Part shown: piece after piece, positions 55,172 through 64,000 of the stretch
How the letters are laid out: every line of letters starts with the position of its first letter
How positions within the stretch are numbered: the first letter of the stretch is position 1
Source: Amorphophallus konjac
Lineage: Eukaryota > Streptophyta > Magnoliopsida > Alismatales > Araceae
Length of the DNA stretch: 64,000 nt
Direction: 5' to 3'
NCBI GenBank assembly: GCA_022559845.1
Contig: CM040120.1
Location: forward strand, 162,360,334 to 162,424,333
Made by a program: the position numbers and the translations under genes
Notes under the pieces: model-generated
Told to the model about the DNA's origin: nothing
The model's database searches: none
The model's input: the letters and a program-made list of their open reading frames with translations, nothing else

Positions 55172-57518
55172 TGATGTGACACGACCCCTCGGACTTAAAT
55201 TTGCAAGCAATCGAACCGAATGGTGGACCCACTCAAGCGGATTCACCCGCGTCGCGCACACCCGGGTCCGTAGGTGGACCGGCGATCGTGGTGAGGGTCC
55301 GAGGATGGACCTCGCCTTTCCGGGGATTTGACTAGCTTGGGATGAACCTCTAAGGGCCTAGGATGCTCAATTCCGTGGGCGGCCAGCACGCCAAGGGCGT
55401 GGGATGTAGTGGCTCTCTCACAACTCACCCCGCGGTGGACATTCAATTTGATTGATTTTGGATCGGGCACTCCCTCGCCACCGACGGAACTAAGAAGTAA
55501 TACTAGTTAAGCAAGAAGTGCTAACCAAGAGGAGTCCAACCAGGAGCTCACCTGATCGGCGTGAAGACGCCGATCCCAGCCGGAGACGAGGGCGAGCGGG
55601 GAAGCGTGGGTTACCCGCACGCCGCGCCGATGAAGCTTCAGCCGAAGACCTGCTAGTACATGCACTACGCCCTCGCAGAGGGGGTGGACTAGGGGTAGGG
55701 ATAATTAGTTACAGCCAAAACTACCTCCACGCAGGGAGGGGTGGTCAGCCGGCCAGGCGAGATCGGACGGAGAGCTAAAGGAATCGCCGAATGAAGACTT
55801 TGCCGATCCTGCCCGTATCTGGAACTGTTGGACAGGTGGGCGATGTTGACGCTGCCACGGATGCTCCTGAATTGAGAAGCTGACGAAACAGCGCCGAAAT
55901 GTCACTAACAGACCCTGGTACGTCTGTGAATTTTTGTTGGCGCTTCCGAAGTCGACACCGGCCGGGACGGGCTCTGGAACAGGGTCCCTGCGATCAGACT
56001 CGGACTGCTCCCTAGGTGTATCAGCGGATGGATGAAGTCACCACGGCAGCTCCCGAAGTCCAAACGTTGCAGGACCAAGTCGAGGACGACCGTGGACGAG
56101 TCTTCTCCGAGCAGCAACTAAGATGGGCACCAGACGACGTCGGGGTGGCGAGGAGAGGTCCGTTGAGTGAGGGGGGGTCAGGACAAGACCTTGATGGCCT
56201 GTTCTGCACACCTGGGAGAGAAAAATTGGAAACTGCTCTTCCTGATGCCGAACGGTATGTCGCTTGTTGGTGATGGTAGATGCCTTGTAGTAACAGCTCT
56301 CAGCCAAGTGGCGCCTTCAGAAGTTGAGGGGTGTGGCCGTGATAGCTTCTGCACTGCAGCTCTGGTCCAGGTTCTGATCCTAGTTGCGCAGTCGGACGAG
56401 AATGGGCACCACGATCTGTAGTGAAGTCGGAACAAGATGATTCCACTCGCCTGCGAAGAAGACTTGAAGACCTTTCCGGCGATGTATGGTACAACTCCAG
56501 ATGACGTTGGATGACTCCGTAGGAGGCTCTGCAAGTTGGGCCCCAATCTGCTACTTGCGGGTTGAACAGAGTAAAGGGGCTATTTGGTGGAGAAGGGTTG
56601 AAGGGACTGCAATGGGGAGGGGGCTAATGGCTGTGGGGCTTGGATGGTGGTGGGTAGAGATGGTGGAGAGGTTGGAGAAGGAGGTTGGGTCGCAGCTAGC
56701 AGGTGGAGGGGAGGGGGGGGTGCGGCCAAGGGTGGAGGGTGAGAAGGGGGGCGCAAGTGGCTTGGAGGGAGAGGGAGATTTGAACTTGGTTTAATGTGGG
56801 GATGGTTAATGTGGTCTTGGGAAGGGGAAGAGGTGTGTTGGGGATGTGGAGAGGGGCTTGGGGAGGTGGGATTCTCCCTTGAGAGATGGAGGGGTGGCTT
56901 GGGAAAGGGAGAGGTTGTCTTGGAAGGTGAAAGGTTGCTTGGGGATATGGTGTGAGTAATGGGAGGAATTAAGTGGACCTTGGGAAGGGGAAGGGTTGGG
57001 ATGAGGTGGAGGATGATGTGGCAAGGAGAAGAGGGAGAGAGAGGGGCGAAATTTGGAGAGAGAGGGGGAGGAGAGAGAGAGGGGGCCGCCCCCTTTAGAG
57101 AGAGAGAGAGGTAGAGAGATAGAGAGCTAGAGAGAGAGAGAGAGAGAGAGAGCAAGAGACACAATTCTTGTGGATTTTAAACTCAATAATTCATTAGCTT
57201 CAAATGGGGGGAATTGGGGTCCTATTTATAGGAAACTCACAATTTAACAAAAGACCCTGAGTTTTTGACAAATGACAATAAACCAAGGGGGGAAGGGGGC
57301 GCCCATGGGCCTAGCCCATTTAATTGGGCCCAACTGACTCATTAACCACTCTAATGCTAATTAACCTAGGGACTTAACTTAAATAAAAGGAAGATTACAT
57401 AATAAGAAAATGAAAGATACATCATATGACTCAGAATAAAGTGGCGGGCAAGATGTAGCACTGCTGGCGATCATCAGGAGCCCCTAAAGCTGTGGAGTGG
57501 TCAGAGATGACCCCATCA
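55172..57518 (-). repeat. 3' LTR of element H
   Basis: It starts tgatgtgacacgacc and ends gaccccatca on the + strand, almost identical to 60448-62837. The minus-strand TATA box is at 57222-57231. Small open frames (for example 55243-55470, 56016-56273) recur in the other LTR and are not genes. Confidence 0.9.
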
Positions 57519-57579
57519 TACCCCCGGGGTGCGGAGAACTCGACTCCGTCGGGTATGGGTCCACGAGGGAGGTGGTCCT

Positions 57580-58338
57580 CTAAAGCAGCTCGGGATGAAC
57601 CTCAACCTCCAAACTCAGCCCTACGTCCGCAACTAGGGGACGGTCCTTCATCCTCTTGAGGTGGCTCGGTCGCACCCTCTTACTGGCGATGGAACCCTGC
57701 TTGCCTAGTATTGCCTCCGTGTGCACACGTCGGACTCTCAGGCTGATTTTTGGTGGCTCTCCGAGGGTGTCCCTCTCAAAGGAAGATATAGGCTCGAGGC
57801 ACTCACTAGGATCCACCGCGGTGTCCATATAGGGTGCCTGATCCGCCACGTGGGAAATGGGGTGAATCTCAAAACCCATTAATAAGTCCAACCCGTTAGC
57901 CGGGTTGCCAAAACCACTCGGAACTTGGGAATGTCCAAGTCCTCGTGCCCTCGAATTGGAGCTGACCCTAGGGTAGAGCCACTCCAACACCATTATCACC
58001 AGATCGCCTACTTGGAATTCCAAGTGGCGCTTGCAAGCTCTTGTACGCTCTTTGTGAATCTCACCGCTCGTTGTGAATTGCTTGCGTGTATGCTCATGCC
58101 ATGCATTATGATGTGGTGAGTGGTTGTGAGAGTGAGTAGTGTGCAAAGGTGGACCGGGGCAACCATAAATTGACCTATCATGCTTTGATGCCATGTGGAC
58201 CTTGATGAACTTAGGTGGACCGGGGCAGCCACAAGTGGCCCTATCCTGCATGGACGTCATAACAATGGTTGGAGGGCCGTGGTATATGTAGGGGGACCTA
58301 TCATACAAAGTGGTGATGAATGCTGGGGACCCGGACAT
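57580..58338 (-). pseudogene. Element H integrase C-terminal remnant
   Basis: The second half reads RHLEFQVGDLVIMVL followed, after a decayed stretch, by FEIHPISHVADQAPYMD. This matches the VGDLV...ISPIFNVADLTPY pattern of gypsy integrase C-terminal domains. The first half is a translated degenerate repeat with GCPGPP motifs. No catalytic core is present. Frame relation to the upstream ORF is shifted. The assignment is moderate because the domain is short and damaged. Confidence 0.6.
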
Positions 58339-58460
58339 CCGTAGATGCTCCTAACATGCGTATGATCAATGATGAATGAGGGAGGGCCGTTACACCCGAA
58401 TATAGACCAATCATGCATCCTACTTGACATGTGGGTGATATGAACGAGTGGACCTGACTT
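58149..58460 (-). repeat. Degenerate 55-66-bp tandem repeat (CPGPP-coding)
   Basis: Five units start near 58149, 58212, 58271, 58325 and 58383. Each carries gtggaccggggc- or agggccgt-type starts and a cctatcatgc-type middle. In the minus-strand frames they translate to repeated YGCPGPP-like segments. Confidence 0.65.
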
Positions 58461-59687
58461 AATAATCTTGCCAAGTAGTGATGTACGCCAAGACTTATGC
58501 ACTTTTGTACCAAAGATGTCCCCTATGTGTGGGCTTTTGGACTTCCATTGGAATGGGTCAAAGGGGTCTAGGAAGGTGGATTTCCTGAAGTGGGGCACTT
58601 CCTCACTCCCTAAGTGTATATTGCCCGAAGTCATGGCTCTCATGGTGTAATCTGAGTCTTGGGAGAGATGGGCTTGGTCCAACATAGTGGGTGATGGTAG
58701 GAAAAGGTGGGTGGCGAGTAAGGTGGGGGGGTGTAGGAAGGGATCGAAGGGGTCATGGTAAGGGTCACCTAAGGAGAGGGACTCTAGGTCCTCATGGTCC
58801 TCACAACCCTTTGATGGCGGATTCTCTTCCTCCAGTAAAATGATCGGGCCAAAGTTTTTGGTGGGATGGTCGGCCATGAATGGAGGGCTGGATGTTCTCC
58901 CCGAGATAAGCAACTCAAGTTTGTAGATAGCATCAGGCTCATCGGGTGTAGGGAGGAGTAAAAGAAGGTCGCTAGTGTAGCAACCCACAGTGTAAATTGA
59001 GGAGATGGACCGGACACATAGGTGGAGGAGGTCAAGGCTCTTAGGTCGGTCGGCCACTGTGGTCAACATGCCAGTTAACTCCACTTGCCATGCTAGGCCA
59101 TGAAGGAGATCTCCTAAAGTTTCTACTTGGTAGGAGGATTGGATGGTAGTGTGATAGGAGGAGAAGGGAACTATGGGAAAGTTTTGTTCCATGGGGGAGA
59201 AAACATGGGTTGTGATCTCCCTAATTGGGCTCTCCTTTAGCCAACTAACAAGCTGTTCTCCTAAGATGATCTCGGTCCCAACTAGAGAGGGTGGTGTAAG
59301 GTGAAGGCCACCATGCGAGGTTTCTTCTTCTTCTTGGACATGGGTGGTCTCCATGGCGGGGATGGGGTCCGGAGTGTTCACTACTGTAGGGTCGGGTATG
59401 GGTTCCTCTACCAAGGAGGTGAGTGGGTCCTTTGAGGGCAGGATGATAAAGGTTGGTGTATGGTGTACCCAGGGTGGTGAGTGAGGCCGGACTTGGGTTG
59501 GTGTTGGGAGTGGAAGTAGTGGAGGGCTAGGTTTGGGTAGGATAGGAGTTGGAAGCGGAAGGTGGATTGGGTGAGTAACTTCGGGTTGGGGAATGGTGGC
59601 TGTCACGGGCCTAGGTGGAGGGGTGGACATGGGGTCCATGTGGGTTTGAAATGGTGAGGGTGGAGTGAGCCATGATGCTTCTTCCAC
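58257..59687 (-). pseudogene. Element H proline-rich ORF
   Basis: The 476-residue frame has a Pro/Thr/Ser-rich first third (repeated PTP and PPP runs) and no recognised domain. It overlaps the end of the Gag-like ORF in a different frame. It occupies the place where the Gag C-terminus and pol would be. It may be a decayed or captured segment; coding use is uncertain. Confidence 0.4.
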
Positions 59688-60309
59688 ATGGGATGGGAAC
59701 TTCTTGGCCTAACCCATGACATTGTGACTCGTATTCTTCTTCCCATTCTGGGGAGGCCTCATGTTCCTCGATTACAATCTTATCCTTTTGGGGTGTGGGG
59801 GTCTTACTCTCCAAGGGAATGGGAAGATCTTTTGGGGATGGGGTGATGAAAGTTGGGGCATGGTGTACCCGGGGTGGTGAAGTTTGGACCCTAACGGTGG
59901 TCTTGGGTTGACTGGGGGAGAAAGGAGGAGTGGGAGTGCTCCTCGGGTTATGGTTCTCAAGGTAGGAGTGGGAAGGTCGGGGAGCGTAGATCTTCCTAAG
60001 CTCGATCTTCATCTCTTCCCATGATCCTATGCGTTCTTGCCTCCAAATCCTTCTTAAGCCCACTACGTGATCCCACTCCTTCTTGGCTTGTCCCCGAAGC
60101 CGCCCTGTGGCCCTGCGGACTCTAGCGTGTCCATAGACCCTAGTCCTATCAAAGTGTTTATCCATGGTAGTCTCCCACTTTAGGTAGGCATTAGGACTGG
60201 ATCCGTCAAAACTAAGGTCCCCTTCTAGGATGATGTCCATGAGGAGGGGGTCAATCGGACTCTTGTGGGAGGCCGTGTTGAGGGGACTTAACCAATGTGG
60301 AGTGTACAT
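59611..60309 (-). pseudogene. gag: Element H Gag fragment
   Basis: The first 110 residues resemble a gypsy Gag capsid N-half: DGSSPNAYLKWETTMDKHFD, then EWDHVVGLRRIWRQERIGSWEEMKIELRKIYAP. A Pro-rich tail follows. The second half of the capsid and the zinc knuckles are missing. The ATG at 60309 lies about 85 bases past the inner PBS copy. The pattern resembles chromovirus-type Gag, but lineage is not certain. Confidence 0.65.
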
Positions 60310-60393
60310 GATGATGCACTGGGTGGCCCAAAAATGACTCTAAATGCGAATGCGCCCTAGGACCAACTTGTAGAGAGACAAGTTGTGAACTTT

Positions 60394-60459
60394 CTCTGAT
60401 ACCATTTGATGCGACACGCCTAAGGATGATGATGCTCTGATACCATTTGATGTGACACG
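60394..60459 (-). other. Duplicated PBS/LTR-end of element H
   Basis: ctctgataccatttgatgtgacacg at the LTR end (60435-60459; minus-strand PBS TGGTATCAGAG two bases inside the LTR) is repeated 41 bases further in at 60394-60418, with one mismatch. Each copy contains the initiator tRNA-Met PBS plus the last about ten bases of the LTR. Confidence 0.85.
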
Positions 60460-62403
60460 ACCCCTCGGACTTAAATTTGCAAGCAATCGAACCGAATGGC
60501 GGACCCACTCAAGCGGATTCACCCGCGTCGCGCACACCCGGGTCCGTAGGTGGACCGGCGATCGTGGTGAGGGTCCGAGGATGGACCTCGCCTTTCCGGG
60601 GATTTGACTAGCTTGGGATGAACCCCTAACGGCCTAGGATGCCCAATTCCGTGGGCGGCCAGCACGCCAAGGGCGTGGGATGTAGTGGCTCTCTCACAAC
60701 TCACCCCGCGGTGGACATTCGATTTGATTGATTTTGGATCGGGCACTCCCTCGCCACCGACGGAACTAAGAAGCAATACTAGTTAAGCAAGAAGTGCTAA
60801 CCAAGAGGAGCGTAACCAGGAGCTCACCTGATCGGCGTGAAGACGCCGATCCCAGCCGGAGACGAGGGCGAGCGGGGAAGCGTGGGTTACCCGCACGCCG
60901 CGCCGATGAAGCTTCAGCCGAAGACCTGCTAGTACATGCACTACGCCCTCGCAGAGGGGGTGGACTAGGGGTAGGGATAATTAGTTACAGCCAAAACTAC
61001 CTCCACGCAGGAGGGGCGGTCAGCCGGCCAGGCGAGATCGGACGGAGAGCTAAAGGAATCGCCGAATGAAGACTTTGCCGATCCTGCCCGTATCTGGAAC
61101 TGCTGGACAGGTGGGCGATGTTGACGCTGCCACGGATGCTCCTGAACTCAGAAGCTGACGAAACCAGCGCCGAAATGTCACTGACAGACCCAGGTACGTC
61201 TGTGAATTTTTGTTGGCGCTTCCGAAGTCGACACCGGCCGGGACGGGCTCTGGAACAGGGTCCCTGCGATCAGACTCGGACTGCTCCCTGGGTGTAGCAG
61301 CAGATGGATGAAGTCACCACGGCAGCTCCCGAAGTCCAAACGTGGCAGGACCTAGTCGAGGACGACCGTGGACAAGTCTTCTCCGAGCAGCAACTAAGAT
61401 GGGCACCAGACAACGTCGGGGTGGCGAGGAGAGGTCCGTTGAGTGAGGGGGGGTCAGGACAAGACCTTGATGTCCTGTTCTGCGCACCTGGGAAAGAAAA
61501 ATTGGAAACTGCTCTTCCTGATGCCGAACGGGATGCCGCTTGTTGGTAATGGTAGATGCCTTGTAGTAGAAGCTCTCGGCCAAGTGGCGCCTTCAGAAGT
61601 TGAGGGGTGTCGCCGTGGTAGCTTCTGCACTGCAGCTCTGGTCCAGGTTCTGGTCCCGGTTGCGCAGTCGGACGAGAATGGGCACCACGATCTGTAGTGA
61701 AGTCGGAACGAGATGATTCTACCTCGCCTATGAAGAAGACTTGAAGACCTTTCTGGTGATGTATGGTACAACTCCAGATGACGTTGGATGACTCCGGAGG
61801 AGGCTCTGCAAGTCGGGCCCCATTCTGCTACCTACGGGTTGAACAGAGTAAAGGGGCTATTTGGTGGAGAAGGGTTGAAGGGACTGCAATGGGGAGGGGG
61901 CTAATGGCTGTGGGGCTTGGATGGTGGTGGGTAGAGATGGTGGAGAGGTTGGAGAAGGAGGTTGGGTCGCAGCTAGCAGGTGGAGGGGAGGGGGGGTGCG
62001 GCCAAGGGTGGAGGGTGAGAAGGGGGGTGCAAGTGGCTTGGAGGGAGAGGGAGATTTGAACTTGGTTTAATGTTGGGATGGTTAATGTGGTCTTGGGAAG
62101 GGGAAGAGGTGTGTTGGAAATGTGGAGAGGGGCTTGGGGAGGTGGGATTCTCCCTTGGGAGATGGAGGGGTGGCTTGGGAAAGGGAGAGGTTGTCTTGGA
62201 AGGTGAAAGGTTGCTTGGGGATATGGTGTGAGTAATGGGAGGAATTAAGTGGACCTTGGGAAGGGGAAGGGTTGGGATGAGGTGGAGGATGATGTGGCAA
62301 GGAGAAGAGAGAGAGAGAGGGGTGAAATTTGGAGAGAGAGGGGGAGGAGAGAGAGAGGGGGCCGCCCCCTTTAGAGAGAGAGAGAGGTAGAGAGCTAGAG
62401 AGC

Positions 62404-62477
<74 letters not shown>

Positions 62478-62837
62478 ACACAATTCTTGTGGATTTTAAA
62501 CTCAATAATTCATTAGCTTCAAATGGGGGGAATTGGGGTCCTATTTATAGGAAACCCACAATTTAACAAAAGACCCTGAGTTTTTGACAAATGACAATAA
62601 ACCAAGGGGGGAAGGGGGCGCCCATGGGCCTAGCCCACTTAATTGGGCCCAACTGACTCATTAACCACTCTAATGCAAATTAACCTAGGGACTTGACTCA
62701 AATAAAAGGAAGATTACATAATAAGAAAATGAAAGATACATCATATGACTCACAATAAAGTGGCGGGCAAGATGTAGCACTGCTGGCGATCATCAAGAGC
62801 CCCCAAAGCTGTGGAGTGGTCGGAGATGACCCCATCA
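60448..62837 (-). repeat. 5' LTR of element H
   Basis: It is 2390 bp, with ends TGATG/CATCA and a minus-strand TATA at 62540-62550. It differs from the other LTR mainly by scattered substitutions and an expanded (AG)n tract. Confidence 0.9.
62406..62475. repeat. (AG)n microsatellite
   Basis: About 35 uninterrupted AG units lie in the leader of the 5' LTR of element H; the 3' LTR has only about a dozen at 57127-57152. Confidence 0.9.
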
Positions 62838-62842
62838 ATTTT

Positions 62843-64000
62843 CTCATTCATAGCCTTTACTGACTAGATTTAGCGTGAAAGCTCATTTTTGAGGGTCAAG
62901 ATTGCCCCTATTTGAGACCTCTCCCGTATTAGGGAGCGCCTAGGTTAGTCATCTTATCTATCCATCTTTTGCCCCTGCACTTGGCCGAGCAAAGAAGAGA
63001 AAAGACCTTTGTGCATACGCAAAGTATGGACAAAGCAGCAACGGTGTTGCATTGGAGAAATCGACTATGGCTTGCCGTGTAGTGTGTGAAAAACCCATAC
63101 TCATAGGTCACCCTCAACAATTGGGGAAAGAAACTAGACTCCCAGCGCTAAACTATTACCAGCCTCAGGATGCTGCAGAAGCTAACTTTTTATTTGACTA
63201 ATTAAGCAAATTCAACTAAAGCCACTCAACCATGCTGAGGAACCAATGTTATAAGCATGTGTAGGAGTAATAAGAGTAATAGCAATGATAACATATGCTT
63301 GCACAAAATAACAATACCTTTGCAAATCCATGACGTGGAAACCGGCATCCTGAAGCGATCTCGATCATCGAGCTTTTGATCAGCACGAGCTTTATATTCC
63401 TTGCTTGCCAGGATAAAAGGGTGAAAAGGATAGCAATGTGTAGATATTCCTTGACATGGAGAAGCGGCAGACATCAAACTGGACGAAGAAGAAATAAAAG
63501 GAAGAGAGACGAGGGCTAGAACTCCCTCGTTAGAGCACAGAGGCCCTGATAACAAAGAACCAAATACAGAATGAACAGAGATTAACTAAGATCAAGGCGA
63601 ACTAAAGCCTCGAAAACAGCAAGAAAAAGGGTAAGAACCCCGAAAGGGTGAGACAGAAAGAACAGAAAGACGACGAAAAGATAAATGTGAAGATAAGGAA
63701 TATGGATAATGATCATCCGACGTGGTCGGAGGAAAGGAATAGCGATCACCAGACGGAGGCGGGGAAGAGAATGTATGAACACCCGACAATGTCGGGAAAA
63801 AGAAATGGAAACCACCCGACGAAGTCGGGGAAGGATCAGAAAAACCACCCGACAAGGTCGGGGAACGAGTGCAAGGAATTCCCAACAAGGTCGGGGGAAA
63901 GAGACGAGAAGTGAAATCCGGACGTATCCGGGAAGGAAAGCTAGAAGATGCCCCTAGATCAGGGGAAAAGGAGGACATAGGCCGAGGCCTAGAATGGTGA
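62843..64000 (-). other. Internal region of element G, right part
   Basis: Sequence resumes after the element H TSD. I see no domain in it. It contains a 33-bp repeat array near its right end and continues past the window. Confidence 0.55.
63717..63935. repeat. 33-bp tandem repeat with CCGAC-N4-GTCGG dyads
   Basis: Seven units start at 63717, 63749, 63783, 63816, 63849, 63882 and 63918. Each has a core such as cccgacaatgtcggg, cccgacgaagtcggg or ccggacgtatccggg. The unit length is a multiple of three, and at least three frames stay open, giving 11-residue repeats (for example NHPTRSG on + and FPTLSG on -). Confidence 0.8.

Larger units (their letters stand above)
55172..62837 (-). mobile_element. 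Element H: short gypsy-like element, internal deletion derivative
   Basis: LTRs of 2347 and 2390 bp, each with TGATG...CATCA ends, flank a 2929-bp internal region. A perfect TSD, atttt, is at 55167-55171 and 62838-62842. The PBS is duplicated (60394-60459). Only a Gag fragment, a Pro-rich region and an integrase C-terminal remnant remain; protease, RT, RNase H and the integrase core are absent. The LTRs remain very similar, so the deleted form probably moved with enzymes supplied by another element. Confidence 0.9.
51239..64000 (-). mobile_element. Element G: LTR retrotransposon, 3' LTR and part of internal region
   Basis: The left end is an LTR with inverted ends TGTTGACA/TGTCAACA (51239-53006). 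The minus-strand TATA box and a polypurine tract (AAGGAGGGGCATC) just inside at 53007-53019 show it is the 3' LTR of a minus-strand element. The internal region runs right, is split by element H and leaves the window. No protease, RT or integrase is visible in the about 3.3 kb of internal sequence, so the part seen is non-coding or highly decayed. The left flank aaggc (51234-51238) is the candidate TSD. Confidence 0.75.

Noticed and set aside
57580..60309. Host gene captured by element H
   Set aside because: The Pro-rich frame has no recognisable host domain, and both ends match retrotransposon Gag and integrase tail patterns, so capture is not supported.

Overview
This window is repeat-dense plant nuclear DNA. 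I find no host gene, tRNA or rRNA. Nearly every base can be assigned to LTR retrotransposons nested inside one another. The lineages are typical of flowering plants: Tat-type Ty3/gypsy with a second (archaeal-type) RNase H, a Tekay/Del-like chromovirus, and Sirevirus-type Ty1/copia. A large-genome angiosperm and pericentromeric or other heterochromatin are inferences; the species cannot be named from this sequence.

Layout, with elements named A to H. Element A (1-2491, + strand) is one LTR running off the left edge. It interrupts the gag of B, a Sirevirus-like copia element (2492-7038, - strand: gag, PBS, 5' LTR). B sits just downstream of the integrase of C, a long Tat-lineage element (- strand, gag-pol 7109-16442, PBS 16538-16555). 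C's 5' LTR begins at 16560 and is split by a solo LTR of the E family (17238-20389, TSD gcccc) and then by D. D (- strand, from 23568) is a Sirevirus-like element with 2.4-kb LTRs and a gag but no pol. Its gag is split by E (29721-40374, - strand, TSD tcttt), a nearly intact chromovirus with 3.0-kb LTRs. D's right LTR is cut at 43127 by F, a + strand Tat element (gag-pol 43909-49349, antisense ORF 50604-51238). F is cut at 51239 by G (- strand; 3' LTR 51239-53006, internal region continuing past the right edge). G is cut by H (55172-62837, TSD atttt), a short element keeping gag-like and integrase-tail remnants between 2.35-kb LTRs. The nesting order gives relative ages: C is oldest on its branch; E, H and A are the innermost insertions.

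No element has a fully intact polyprotein. E has one nonsense codon and one single-base frameshift. C keeps one reading frame over 9.3 kb with six premature stops. F keeps one frame over 5.4 kb with thirteen premature stops, all TGA or TAG and none TAA, a pattern expected from deamination of methylated CG and CHG cytosines. The integrase catalytic glutamate is lost in both Tat elements, by a stop codon in C and by Asp in F.

The most unusual signal is non-coding. Several unrelated LTR families carry dispersed arrays of short sites of fixed length: ACG-N13-CGT (19 bp, arms covarying) in E and the solo LTR, CGG-N11-CCG (17 bp) in G, a TGYAYNGACYTT core in the Sirevirus LTRs, GGCGCG-centred repeats in C, and a 33-bp CCGAC/GTCGG repeat inside G. 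They look like arrays of recognition sites or short hairpins that each family has multiplied independently.
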